A stretch of 64,000 nucleotides of DNA. It comes from Hymenobacter terricola (GTDB lineage Bacteria; Bacteroidota; Bacteroidia; Cytophagales; Hymenobacteraceae). Below are positions 8,957-18,232 of the stretch, one piece after another. The DNA lies in contig NZ_JAGEMO020000003.1 in the NCBI RefSeq assembly GCF_017921975.2, forward strand, positions 310,001 through 374,000. Direction: 5' to 3'. A program made the translations under genes and the position numbers. Under the pieces are notes generated by a model. The model was not told the DNA's origin, ran no database searches, and saw only the letters and a list, made by a program, of their open reading frames with translations. The stretch's first letter is position 1; each line of letters opens with the position of its first letter.

Positions 8957-8994
8957 CACCGCGCCTACTTCTCAGCAGAGAGGTAGGCGCGGTG
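8957..8994. terminator. Hairpin between convergent genes
   Basis: Perfect 12-bp stem CACCGCGCCTAC / GTAGGCGCGGTG with a 14-base loop, between the convergent flavin reductase and desaturase genes. It lacks a strong T-run, so it may be a factor-assisted or weak bidirectional terminator. Confidence 0.6.
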
Positions 8995-9012
8995 CAGTAA
9001 TTCAGCTCAGGG

Positions 9013-10005
9013 CTACGAAATCCACTTGAACTTGTACTCCAGCTTGGGCACGGGCATGCGGTCGGCCACGCGGCGCAGGCGGTTGGGCAGGGCCATCACG
9101 TAGTCGCGGGCTTTTTCGGCGGCCCCGTTGAGGCCGGTGAGGTGCTCGATTTTCCAGTCGTGAATGAGCGAGTCGAGGATGTCGGTGTAGTCGGAGCTGG
9201 TGTACACGCCGAGGCGCTGGGCGGCGTCGGTGAAGTGGCCGAAGGTTTTGCCCATCTCGATGCCCATTTCGCGCATGTAGTGGGCCGGCATCACAATTTT
9301 CTTGCGCATCATGTCCTCGAAGGCCAGCATCATTTCGGAGGGGTCCACTTCGAAGATTTTCTCCACGAACGTCTTGTAGACGCGGGCGTGGCGGTTTTCA
9401 TCGCCCGCAATCATGCCGCAGATTTTGGAGAGCTGGTCGTCGCCGGCGGTGCGGGCCAGCTGGCCCACGCGGCGGTGCGAGATGTTGGTGGCCTGCTCCT
9501 GGTAGCTGGTGTAGACGAAGGCGCGGTACGGGTCGTGGGCCGTGCCGAGGTCGAAGCCGTCGTTGATGAGGTACTGGGTCGAGACTTCGAACTCGCGCAT
9601 GTTCACGCGGCCCGAGAGGTACAAATAACGGTTCAGCAGGTCGCCGTGGCGGTTTTCTTCGGCCGTCCAGCCCCGAATCCACTGGGCCCAGCCGTTGTCG
9701 CGGTCGCGGTTCAGGTCGTCGAGCTCGTGGAACCAGGCTTCGTAGTTGGGCAGGGCCTCCTCGGTGATGGTGTCGCCGATGAGCACGGCCAGCAGGTCGT
9801 AGGGCAGGTTGCTGGCTTTTTCGCGCAACTCCTTCACCTCATCAAAGAAGGTATCGAGGCGCGAGTCGGGCAGGAAATCGCCGGGCTGCCAGCTCTCTTC
9901 CACACTTTTGAGGAAGGTGCCGATGTTTGATTTCAGGAAGCCTTCGAGGTGCTGCAGGACTTCGCTGCGGGAAGTCATCGTGGTGGTTAGCATGGGATGG
10001 GGCAC
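9013..10005 (-). CDS. Acyl-ACP (stearoyl-type) desaturase
   Basis: Soluble di-iron acyl-ACP desaturase of about 330 residues, introducing a cis double bond into a saturated acyl-ACP. The two iron-ligand motifs EENRH (116-120) and DENRH (202-206) are present with the expected spacing, each followed by the helix typical of the ferritin-like fold. The N-terminus has several candidate Met codons within 11 residues (MPHPMLTTTM-T); the exact start is uncertain. Monocistronic. Confidence 0.93.
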   Translation of the reverse strand: MPHPMLTTTMTSRSEVLQHLEGFLKSNIGTFLKSVEESWQPGDFLPDSRLDTFFDEVKELREKASNLPYDLLAVLIGDTITEEALPNYEAWFHELDDLNRDRDNGWAQWIRGWTAEENRHGDLLNRYLYLSGRVNMREFEVSTQYLINDGFDLGTAHDPYRAFVYTSYQEQATNISHRRVGQLARTAGDDQLSKICGMIAGDENRHARVYKTFVEKIFEVDPSEMMLAFEDMMRKKIVMPAHYMREMGIEMGKTFGHFTDAAQRLGVYTSSDYTDILDSLIHDWKIEHLTGLNGAAEKARDYVMALPNRLRRVADRMPVPKLEYKFKWIS

Positions 10006-10125
10006 GAAAGCGTGAGTTATTAATGAAGAAACGCTTTTGGCGAAGCAAAGGTCCGCCTTGTGAGCAAGGAGCGGGGTATAAGATTATGGCATTGGGCTGC
10101 GCAGGGCCCAAAAGCCGGGGCAAAT

Positions 10126-11817
10126 TCAGGGTCCCGGGTAGGGCTGTACGCGGTAAACGAACAGGGCCGCATCGGCATATATAACCGGGTCGCTGGCCTG
10201 CGCGCTCAGCAGCAGGCGCGGGGCGCCGCCAAAGCGAAAGCGGCGGCTAAGCCAATGGGCGCTTTCGGGGGTGAGCACCCACAGCGGGGCAATAGCGGGC
10301 GCACTGGTCACTAAGCGGCGCAGGCAGTCGGTTTGGTCGGCATGGCCGCTGAGGGCGTACCGGAGCGGGCCCTGCGAGGCATCATGAGAAGACCAGCCGG
10401 TGAGCAACAGCACAGGCCCCGGGCCTGCTGAATAATTGCGAAAGGGCGAAAGGCTTTTCAGCAGGTCGTTGGTGCCCCCCAGGATGCGGAGGCGGCCAGC
10501 TTCCAAGCGGGTGATGGCCTGCAGGGCCAGCTCATGGTGGCGCCGTTCCTGGCTCAGCACCTGGTGGCGGTGCCAGGTTTTGGCCCCGTACAGCAGCAGC
10601 ACCAGCACGGTGGCCACCACACTCAGCCGCCGAATCAATGGAGAAACGGCTGGCCGGGACATAACCAAGGGCTTCGCTCCGGCGGCGGCCACGGAAAAGC
10701 CCGCAGCCTGGAATAAGAAAGCCAGGTTGGTCAGGAGCCAGAAATCGAGCAGCGGCAATTCAATCCTGGCTGGCAGTTTGAGAACCCCGGCCAGGAACAC
10801 AAAGACTCCGACAAAGCCGAATTGTACGAGCCAGAACCACCCCGGCCGGCCCCGGCGGGCCACCCCCACGGCAGCGGCCAGCAGCGCCAGCAGCAGCGGG
10901 AAGTAGTCACGAACCAGTAACTGAGCCCGCAGCACCAGCTTGGCGGGCACCACCTGCCGGAAAAAGTCGGGCGCATCGAAGTGGTAGGCGCGGCGGCACA
11001 TGGCTTCGTTCACCACCGTGGAGTCGCCCATCAGCCAGAGATTAACGGCATCGGTGCCCAGACTATCGGCGGCAGTACGCGGCTGCGGGCGCAGTTGGTC
11101 GAAGTCCAACACGCGGGCAAAATAGCCGTCCCGCACCTGGGCATGGGCCTGCTCAGGGGTGCGAAGCAGGGCAGCGGCACCAGTGGCGAAGGCCAATATG
11201 AACGCCGCGCCCGCCACTACTGGCAACGCCCGCCGCCCGCCGCCGGCCAGCAGCAGCACCGCCGGCAGCACCGCCCCCAGGCCCAGCGCCGCCTGGCTGG
11301 GGCGCAGCAGCCAAGCGGCCCCCAGGCCCGCCAGCCCCAGTAGCAGCGCCCCCCGGTGCCCCGGCCGCTGCGCCGCATACAGCACGGCCACGCCCGCCAG
11401 CAGCAGCGCCACCCGCACGTAGCTGAACCACAGCCAGTGCTCGACCCAGGCCACCCCGAAAAACACCACCAACGCCAACACCAGCGCAGGCGGCCGCAGG
11501 TGGGGCCGCAGCAAGTTATCCAGCACCGCGAACGCGAGGATGGTGGCCCCGGCCAGCAGCGTGCTCAGCAGCAGGCCCAGCCAGGGCACGCCGGGCGCAG
11601 CCGTGTACGCGGCAGCCAGCAGGTGCCCGTAGCCGTGGAAATACAGCGGCACCGAGGTTATCGGCTTCAGCGACAAAACGCCCGAAAACAGCCAGGCCAG
11701 GGTGGTATCGTCGCTGGCTTCGTAATAGCTGCCCAGCCCCGCCAGCGTGAGCAATATGAGGGCCAGCGGCAGCAGCACTACACGGGCAAAAATGGCTAAA
11801 CGGGAGTGGCTCGGCAC
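10126..11817 (-). CDS. Polytopic membrane protein, possibly GT-C-like
   Basis: Large 563-residue protein with about ten predicted TM helices and a soluble C-terminal part (about 420-563). An early acidic loop (SYYEASDDTTLAW) after TM1 recalls the DD/DE motif of GT-C glycosyltransferases (lipid-linked sugar donors), but no full family signature was recognised. Upstream on the same strand lie a 2OG-Fe oxygenase gene and a GT2 gene, so a role in surface glycan assembly is inferred. Alternatively an uncharacterised membrane protein. Confidence 0.7.
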   Translation of the reverse strand: MPSHSRLAIFARVVLLPLALILLTLAGLGSYYEASDDTTLAWLFSGVLSLKPITSVPLYFHGYGHLLAAAYTAAPGVPWLGLLLSTLLAGATILAFAVLDNLLRPHLRPPALVLALVVFFGVAWVEHWLWFSYVRVALLLAGVAVLYAAQRPGHRGALLLGLAGLGAAWLLRPSQAALGLGAVLPAVLLLAGGGRRALPVVAGAAFILAFATGAAALLRTPEQAHAQVRDGYFARVLDFDQLRPQPRTAADSLGTDAVNLWLMGDSTVVNEAMCRRAYHFDAPDFFRQVVPAKLVLRAQLLVRDYFPLLLALLAAAVGVARRGRPGWFWLVQFGFVGVFVFLAGVLKLPARIELPLLDFWLLTNLAFLFQAAGFSVAAAGAKPLVMSRPAVSPLIRRLSVVATVLVLLLYGAKTWHRHQVLSQERRHHELALQAITRLEAGRLRILGGTNDLLKSLSPFRNYSAGPGPVLLLTGWSSHDASQGPLRYALSGHADQTDCLRRLVTSAPAIAPLWVLTPESAHWLSRRFRFGGAPRLLLSAQASDPVIYADAALFVYRVQPYPGP

Positions 11818-11899
11818 AGCGGCAACGGAAGAATAGCCTGATTAAGCTGGGTTAATTTGACGGAGTGAGTGACGCTAATTTTCAATTCAGGATACTCGT

Positions 11900-12748
11900 T
11901 CAGGCCTTCCAAAACCGCATTTCGAGCGATACGCGGGTGGCGTCTTCGTTCAGGTTGGCGGCGGCGCCGTGCAGCAGGTAGGGCGAAAACACCAGCACTT
12001 CGTCGGGGCCGGGGTTGGGGCGGATAATGTCGAGCGAACGGGCGGGGCGCAGCACGCCGGGCACGGTGTAGGCCACGCCGTGGTAGATGGCCCCGCCGGC
12101 CGTGCGCTCCACGGCGTTTTCGGGCCAGTGGTGGCTGCCGGGCACCAGCGTGAGCGACGAAAGTGCCGTGCTGCCGGCCACGGGCAGGTAAATATTGAGG
12201 CCGTCGCGGTACTCGGGCAGCCACACGTCGCGGTGCAGGGGGTTGTGGTCGGCCCGGCCGGGACGCACGATGCGCAAGTGAAACACCCGCTCATCGGAGT
12301 GGTAGTTGTAGGCGCTGATGGGCTGGCCAGTGGCGGCGCTCAGATACGCTTCCATGACTTCCAGCGGAATCGGAAACTGGCCGTGCTTAAACTCCTTGGT
12401 CTGGGCGATGACGGCCAGATGCTTCCCATTATCGCCGCCAATGGCGTGGTGATACTGGGCAATATCGAAATCATCGGCCACCGGCACGCCGGCCGTGCGC
12501 ATGGCTTCGCGCAGCAATGCGGCCAGGCCCGTTTGCAGTGCCTCGTGGTAGGGCGCGGGCAGGCCGGGCAGCACGGCAAACCCCTCGGCCGCCCAGGGGG
12601 CGCGGGCGGTGAGGTCGTGGTCGGCGGCGAGGAGGACCTGGCTGTCATCGGCCGCGCCGCGGGCCCCTTCCACTTGGTAGGGCACGGCCTGGCCGTTGAG
12701 GTTCAGGTGGTCGAAGGGCGCGGGAGTGGCAGCGGAATCAGGCGTCAT
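11900..12748 (-). CDS. Phytanoyl-CoA dioxygenase-like 2OG-Fe(II) oxygenase
   Basis: Protein of 282 residues with the double-stranded beta-helix iron site HxD (His172, Asp174 in LHRDVWLPEY) and distal His260 (SPYLLHGAA), plus Arg272 as the likely 2-oxoglutarate ligand. It is cytoplasmic. Related enzymes hydroxylate small molecules or sugars. It sits between a GT2 glycosyltransferase and a multi-TM protein on the same strand, so modification of a glycan or lipid precursor is plausible. Substrate unknown. Confidence 0.85.
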   Translation of the reverse strand: MTPDSAATPAPFDHLNLNGQAVPYQVEGARGAADDSQVLLAADHDLTARAPWAAEGFAVLPGLPAPYHEALQTGLAALLREAMRTAGVPVADDFDIAQYHHAIGGDNGKHLAVIAQTKEFKHGQFPIPLEVMEAYLSAATGQPISAYNYHSDERVFHLRIVRPGRADHNPLHRDVWLPEYRDGLNIYLPVAGSTALSSLTLVPGSHHWPENAVERTAGGAIYHGVAYTVPGVLRPARSLDIIRPNPGPDEVLVFSPYLLHGAAANLNEDATRVSLEMRFWKA

Positions 12749-12758
12749 GGCAGGTTGC

Positions 12759-12841
12759 TAGTTGTTCGTTGCTAGTTGTTGGCTAATAGCCAGTTGTTTT
12801 ATACGATTGACTATTAGCCAACAACTAGCAACGAACAACTA
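12759..12841. repeat. Long perfect inverted repeat, 31-bp arms
   Basis: Left arm 12759-12789 and right arm 12811-12841 are exact reverse complements (31 bp) with a 21-base AT-rich loop. The arms contain the internal direct repeat GCTAGTTGTT/GTTCGTTG, an approximately heptameric pattern. It lies between two leftward genes (GT2 and oxygenase). It may act as a terminator or attenuator, or be a mobile palindrome. Confidence 0.85.
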
Positions 12842-12856
12842 AACTCGGCCCCAAAT

Positions 12857-13828
12857 TTAACCGCTAATCCGGCTTCGAAGGTGGCTCCAGGCGGCCAGGG
12901 CCCAATCCAGGGGCGTGAAACGGGCCGTTTGGCGCAGGAGTCCCAGCACTTGCCGGGCCTCGGGGTAGCGGCCCCGGCGCACGGCCTGGCGCAATTCCCA
13001 GCGCAGGCAGGTGGCCAGTGCGGCCTGCTCCCAGGGCGTGCGGAGGAGGCCCAGCGCCTTGTGGCACACCGCAATGTTGGAGGCCAGGTACGGGTCGTTG
13101 GGCTGGTAGGCTTTGGTCGACATCGAGCGCGGGTGGCGGCGGCGGCGGGTGGTCACGGCTTCCTGGTAGAAGAACTGCCAGTCGCGGCTGGCCCGCACCC
13201 AGAAGTCGAAGTCCTCGTAGCTCAGCGCCTCGTCGTAGCCGCCCAGCCGGGCCAGCACGGCGCGGCGCATCATCATGGTGGGCGTGCAAATGAAATAATG
13301 GTCGAGCACGTCGGCAAAAACCCAGCCGCTGGCGGGGCGCGGGCGCAGGCGGCCGTGGCGGTCGGGCCGGTGGTGCAGGCGCAGCAACTGGCCGTTTTCG
13401 TCAATCAGCTCGGCATTGGAATACACCACGCCGTAGGAGGCCGGCAGCGCCTGAAACGCCGCCACCTGGCTGGCCACGCGCTCGGGCAGCAGCACGTCGT
13501 CGGTGGCAAAATCCACCACGAACTCGCCCCGGCACTGCCAAAAAGCCTGGTTGAAGGCGCGGCAGTTTTTGAGGTTTTCGGGCAGCAGCAGCAGGTGCCA
13601 GCCGGGGTTTTGGGCCGCGTATTCCTGCAAAATGGCCGGGCTGTCGTCGGTGCTGGCGTCGTCCACGAGCCACACTTCCAGGTTGGGGTACGTCTGGGCC
13701 CGAATGGAATCCAGGGCCTCGCGCACGAACGGCGCGTGGTTGTAGCACAGCGCCACGATGGACACCAGGGGTGGCGCGGGCGCTTCGCTTAACGAGGGAT
13801 GAGGAACGAGGAACGAGGAATCGGGCAT
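12857..13828 (-). CDS. GT2 family glycosyltransferase
   Basis: GT-A-fold family 2 transferase of about 323 residues moving a sugar from an NDP donor. The Rossmann start is PPLVSIVALCYNHAPFV, then VDDASTDDSP (donor site), and a later acidic cluster FATDDVLLPERV. The C-terminal part is basic, with no TM. The start is uncertain: ATG at 13828 is used, but its first 17 codons are made from a repeat (GAGGAAC type at 13796-13823) and real translation may begin closer to the domain. Leftward unit with the oxygenase gene. Confidence 0.88.
   Translation of the reverse strand: MPDSSFLVPHPSLSEAPAPPLVSIVALCYNHAPFVREALDSIRAQTYPNLEVWLVDDASTDDSPAILQEYAAQNPGWHLLLLPENLKNCRAFNQAFWQCRGEFVVDFATDDVLLPERVASQVAAFQALPASYGVVYSNAELIDENGQLLRLHHRPDRHGRLRPRPASGWVFADVLDHYFICTPTMMMRRAVLARLGGYDEALSYEDFDFWVRASRDWQFFYQEAVTTRRRRHPRSMSTKAYQPNDPYLASNIAVCHKALGLLRTPWEQAALATCLRWELRQAVRRGRYPEARQVLGLLRQTARFTPLDWALAAWSHLRSRISG
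13796..13823. repeat. Short heptameric repeat at 5' end of GT2 gene
   Basis: Three near-copies of the 7-mer GAGGAAC/GAGGGAT. It resembles the intergenic heptamers at 27705 and 45369 and appears to have been absorbed into the N-terminal coding region of the glycosyltransferase. Confidence 0.6.
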
Positions 13829-13946
13829 GCGCCGCAAATGAACAACTGAAAACCCCGCCTCATTTGGTAACCTGCCTAGATGGGTGCTTTGGGCCAATCC
13901 GTGAGTACCTTGGCCTCACCTATTCCCCTATTCTCCCTTTCATTGC

Positions 13947-16367
13947 ATGAAGCACACTTACGCAGCGCCGAACCAATTTCGGCTGATGGCCACCCGGCAG
14001 GTTCTTGTTCTATTTTTGGTCGCTGCACTGGCATCAACAAAGTGCTATGGGCAAACCCCAGCGCACCAAGCCAACCGCCTGATTAGTGGCGCTACCGGCG
14101 GCACTAAGCCCGATACCACCGCACCGACGTCCAATGCCGGCACCAACCCTGGCCCCTTCGATACGGGCCCCGGTGGACCAGGAGCGATTCGCGTTACGGG
14201 GAGCGGGGTAAACACCATTTGCGCCGGCGACCATTTTACGATGACCGCCAGCGGGGGCAACGGCACCTTTACCTGGAGCCCAAACGTGGGGCTCTCCGCC
14301 ACCACCGGCGCGGTGGTCGTGGCCGCGCCCCTGGTCACGACGACTTACAGCGTCACCAGCATCGACCCGGCCACGGGCCAGCCGGTATCGGCCGGGGGAC
14401 CCGTGCGCGTGTACGAAAACTGCTGTCCTATCTCGCAGAACCCGACGGCCATCATCACCATCGCGGGCAGCCTGTTCAATGCCGGCACCGGCTCGCCCTT
14501 CATCAACCCGGCCACCGGCCAAAGCTACCCGGTGGGCACCCGGTTCCACTTCACGGGCAGCAGCCCGATAATTCTGAGTGGCCTGGCCTACCAGCCGCCC
14601 ATGGGCAGCGTACTGCTGATGGACGGCGGCAAGGACCTGTATTTGCAGGACGGGGCCAGCCTGAGCCTGGCCGGCGTGAGCATCACGGCGGCCTGTGACG
14701 AGATGTGGGGCAAGCTGTGGGTGCGAAATACCGCCGTCGGCATCACGGCCACCTACGCCAACGGCACCCCAGGCGATGTCAACAGTCCGCCCGCCAGCAC
14801 CCTGCCTACGCTCCGCAACCAGGTCAGCCACAGCTTGGGTGGCATCGATTTTGAGCAGGCTTCGGGCAGCAGCGCCGGGCCGTACTACCAGCTGGCCGGC
14901 ATCGATTTTTTACATAATGAACAGAGTATGGTGCTGCACCGGGTCAATACGCCAAACGCTGCCCGGAGCGACGGCAACTTTGTGGTTGGGGCTTTATTTG
15001 ACTCCAAACCGGAATCTTTCAAAGCACCCAAAGCTTTCGCGGCGGGCGACCCCAACTATCCCCATTACTCCCAGTACCATGTGTGGTTTACCGGCAATTG
15101 TGGAATTGAGTGGGATTACAGCACCTTTCGCAACGCGCTGTTTGGCTTCCACTCCCCGGACGACGGCAGCGCCTCGACGCTTGATGCCGGGGAGAACCGG
15201 TATGAAAACCTCTGGCTCGCGGCCATGAACCTCAACAGTTCAAACACGAGCGGTCTGCTGGCGTTGGGCGGCCCTTCGTATTTCGTGTTTCCCACGGCCA
15301 CCAGCTTGCCGAACACCCCCCAATTTACCACTGCCGTTGCGAATGACGTGCTGGACGGCGTGGGCGAAACGCGGGGTATTTTCACCAACGGTACGCTGCT
15401 GCTAACCATCTACAACGCCGATTTTCGCCAGACTAACAATCCCTACACGGATTTTACTTTTTCCCAACGCACTAAGCAGGTCGGCATCAAGGTAAAGCGC
15501 CTGGGCGTCGCCAGCAATAACACCTTCACCCTGCTGCACACAGGCATTCAGTTCAGCGGTGTGTTATTTAATAACCCTTACAATTCGCTGGGCACCGTCA
15601 ATACCAGCGTGTTTACCCAATGCCAACGGGGAATTGAAGTCTCGGGAGGTGGCACCAACCGTGCTTCTACAAACTTTAATAATCCGTGTGCTCCCACGGT
15701 ATCACTACCGTTGTATTGTAATACGTTTGACCGCAGCAACGGTACCTTCCCTGGAACGGCCTACGGCATTATAGTGACCGGGGCACCGCTTGTCTCACTT
15801 GACCCGCTGCCTAGTTCGGTACCAACTCCGGTCCAACCGCGCTCGAATAAATTTCTTGATTATTCCGCTGGAAAACCTGCCTTTTATGCTATTTACAATG
15901 GCAGTTGTACTGCTCCACAGTTTTTTAACTACACCACTTTCCCTGATTATATAGACATACCTCCTGTGCGATTACAACCTTTATTCTCAGGCCATCACCA
16001 GTTATCAGAATTATGTTTTAATGTATCCTTGCTTCGAGCAAATCAGACCTATCCCCAAGGACAGGTTTGTGGAAGCGGCAATCCAGGGCTTGAACGGACC
16101 AATGCACCGAATGGCTTATCACAGAACAGTCCCAACCCAGCAACGGAATCTACTTCTTTTGCTTACCAGCTAGTTAAAGAAACTCACTCAGCTGAGTTGC
16201 GCGTCAGCCGGGCCACAGATGGTCGCCCGCTGCAACGCTATGCGATACCAGTTAAGCAGGAAGGCGTATTTGAAATGAATGTTTTGGGCTGGCAGCCCGG
16301 TCTGTACTTCGTTACAATGTATGCTGATGGGGTTCCTGGGCAAACAAGGCGGCTACTTGTAAAATAG
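13947..16367 (+). CDS. Secreted T9SS type A sorting-domain protein
   Basis: Protein of 806 residues with an N-terminal signal (hydrophobic segment VLVLFLVAALAS, cleavage after CYG-Q) and a C-terminal T9SS type A sorting domain (about 720-806: NSPNPATESTSFAYQL ... GLYFVTMYADG ... RRLLVK). The middle resembles a parallel beta-helix/adhesin-like cell-surface repeat protein with many Asn/Gly/Thr; no catalytic motif was recognised. It is probably exported through the outer membrane by the type IX system. ATG at 13986 is an alternative start nearer the signal peptide. A second T9SS protein follows 26 bases on. Confidence 0.85.
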   Translation: MKHTYAAPNQFRLMATRQVLVLFLVAALASTKCYGQTPAHQANRLISGATGGTKPDTTAPTSNAGTNPGPFDTGPGGPGAIRVTGSGVNTICAGDHFTMTASGGNGTFTWSPNVGLSATTGAVVVAAPLVTTTYSVTSIDPATGQPVSAGGPVRVYENCCPISQNPTAIITIAGSLFNAGTGSPFINPATGQSYPVGTRFHFTGSSPIILSGLAYQPPMGSVLLMDGGKDLYLQDGASLSLAGVSITAACDEMWGKLWVRNTAVGITATYANGTPGDVNSPPASTLPTLRNQVSHSLGGIDFEQASGSSAGPYYQLAGIDFLHNEQSMVLHRVNTPNAARSDGNFVVGALFDSKPESFKAPKAFAAGDPNYPHYSQYHVWFTGNCGIEWDYSTFRNALFGFHSPDDGSASTLDAGENRYENLWLAAMNLNSSNTSGLLALGGPSYFVFPTATSLPNTPQFTTAVANDVLDGVGETRGIFTNGTLLLTIYNADFRQTNNPYTDFTFSQRTKQVGIKVKRLGVASNNTFTLLHTGIQFSGVLFNNPYNSLGTVNTSVFTQCQRGIEVSGGGTNRASTNFNNPCAPTVSLPLYCNTFDRSNGTFPGTAYGIIVTGAPLVSLDPLPSSVPTPVQPRSNKFLDYSAGKPAFYAIYNGSCTAPQFFNYTTFPDYIDIPPVRLQPLFSGHHQLSELCFNVSLLRANQTYPQGQVCGSGNPGLERTNAPNGLSQNSPNPATESTSFAYQLVKETHSAELRVSRATDGRPLQRYAIPVKQEGVFEMNVLGWQPGLYFVTMYADGVPGQTRRLLVK

Positions 16368-16393
16368 TCTTTTATGTTAACAATCTACTCGTG

Positions 16394-18232
16394 ATGAAAC
16401 AGCTTAGCCTAATTCTACTTTTTGTTTTTCAGTTGAGTCCCTGCTTCGCGCAAACGCAGCCCACACGCCTCTGGCAGCGCAATTACCGCTACAACAACCG
16501 GCAAGGGGATGTAGGACTATTCAAACGCCTTACTACCAAACGGCTGTTAGCTGCGGCCAGCCTGACGGGCAACACCGATACGGCTTATCGCGCTGCGATA
16601 CTGGGCTTCTTTAATAACAACGGAGACACGGTTCGTTATCGACTACACAACCCGACACGCAGCATAGCAAGCCAAAATATATTCCCGCCCAGCTACGGGT
16701 ATGGTGATGCCGTTGCAACGCCGAATGGTGACTTGTTAATATTAGGTGGTATTACCTCCGGCTATATCCAAGGGGTGTACCAACCTCCTGTCATCACCTT
16801 AAATCGCACCGATTCGACCGGTATTGTGCGATGGACACGGCCGCTTACAATCAATGGCCAGATATCTTACGCTTTTAAGTTGTTGGCTTTGCCTGATGGT
16901 GGGGCCCTGATTTCCTGTGCGCCCGCTTCTCCAGCGTCAGTCAGTGCGCCGATAGCGGTAGTGCTACGGGTAGATTCGGCCGGCTCGGTTTCCTGGCAGC
17001 GCACCTACGGCCGGGCCTATTCAGCGTTGACTCACATGGCAGCCCTGTCTGACGGCTCGTACGCCCTGGCCGGCTACCAGGAGCGCCCCTACCCCGGTGC
17101 CAGCTACGTGCAACCCGACGTGTGGGTGCTGCGCATCACGGCCAGCGGCGACACCCTCCGCTCCCGCTACTACGGGGGGGCCACGGACTTTGAAACGCTG
17201 CGCGACCTGCGCCCCACCCCGCACGGTGGCCTGTTGCTCACCACGGTGAAAAGCATCGGGGCGGGCCCAAATGTCTACACCAAAGCCTGGCTCATGCAGC
17301 TCGACAGCCTGGGCCAGGTGCAGTGGCAGCACCTGCTGGGGCCCGCCACCGGAGCCAGCGCCCCGAGCTACGACCTCTCCCACGGCCGCCCCCTGGCCGA
17401 CGGCAGCGTGCTGGTGAGCGGCTACCGCAACACCGGACAATATTATACGCAGCAACTCACCCAATACCTTGCCCTATTCCGTCCGGCGGTGGGTGGCGTC
17501 GCGCAGCCGGTCTGGGAGCGCTACACCCCCAGCAGTGGCCCCGACTACGAACCCAACCGGTTCCTGGACCTGAGCCCCAATGGCACGCTCACGCTGGCGG
17601 GCACCTTCTCCGACGCCACGCAAAACAACACTTTCGAACTCACCCGGCTCAGCAGCGTGGGGCTGCCTTACGAGCCCAACCTGTGCCAGACCCCGCCCGT
17701 GGCCGCCTTCGGCTACGCGCCCACTCCTACCGGCGACAGCCTGCGCTTCGTGAGCCTGTCCACGCCCGGCCCGCCGTATGCCCAATTCGTGCGCTGGCGC
17801 TGGGACTTTGGCGACGGCACCCACTCCGACGGCCCCGCGCCCCCGCCCCACCACTACGCCCCTGGCAGCGGGGCCGCCACGGGGGTGCGCCTCACCGTCA
17901 CCAACAACCTGGGCTGCACCAGCACCGCGGTGGTTTACCCGTTCGCGCTGGCCACCGCCGCCCAGCGGTTGCTCCAGGACCGGCTCAGCGCCTTTCCCAA
18001 CCCGGCCGGGACCGGCGGCGCGACGGTGCAGCTGCCGGGCCTGCGGGCGCAGGGGCCCGTGGCGGGCGAACTGCTCAACCCGCTGGGCCAAGTGGTGCGG
18101 CGCGTGAGCTGGCCCGCCAGCCAGCTGGCCCAGAGCGTACGCATAGACCTGAACGGCTTGGCCACGGGCGTGTACACCTTGCGGCTCCGGCCGCAGGAAG
18201 GTGCCTTGGTCAAACGCCTGGTGATTCAATAA
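16394..18232 (+). CDS. Secreted beta-propeller-like protein with PKD and T9SS sorting domains
   Basis: Protein of 612 residues. Signal peptide 1-20 (LILLFVFQLSPCFA-Q). A repetitive region follows with units ending in patterns such as LPDGGALIS, LSDGSYALAGY, TPHGGLLLT and LADGSVLVSGY, as in propeller-type delta-60-repeat proteins. A PKD-like domain (WRWDFGDGTHSDG) lies near 480. A T9SS type A sorting domain (LSAFPNPAGTG ... GVYTLRL ... KRLVIQ) closes the protein. Probably a co-transcribed partner of the upstream surface protein. Its end overlaps the convergent flippase gene by 7 bases. Confidence 0.87.
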   Translation: MKQLSLILLFVFQLSPCFAQTQPTRLWQRNYRYNNRQGDVGLFKRLTTKRLLAAASLTGNTDTAYRAAILGFFNNNGDTVRYRLHNPTRSIASQNIFPPSYGYGDAVATPNGDLLILGGITSGYIQGVYQPPVITLNRTDSTGIVRWTRPLTINGQISYAFKLLALPDGGALISCAPASPASVSAPIAVVLRVDSAGSVSWQRTYGRAYSALTHMAALSDGSYALAGYQERPYPGASYVQPDVWVLRITASGDTLRSRYYGGATDFETLRDLRPTPHGGLLLTTVKSIGAGPNVYTKAWLMQLDSLGQVQWQHLLGPATGASAPSYDLSHGRPLADGSVLVSGYRNTGQYYTQQLTQYLALFRPAVGGVAQPVWERYTPSSGPDYEPNRFLDLSPNGTLTLAGTFSDATQNNTFELTRLSSVGLPYEPNLCQTPPVAAFGYAPTPTGDSLRFVSLSTPGPPYAQFVRWRWDFGDGTHSDGPAPPPHHYAPGSGAATGVRLTVTNNLGCTSTAVVYPFALATAAQRLLQDRLSAFPNPAGTGGATVQLPGLRAQGPVAGELLNPLGQVVRRVSWPASQLAQSVRIDLNGLATGVYTLRLRPQEGALVKRLVIQ

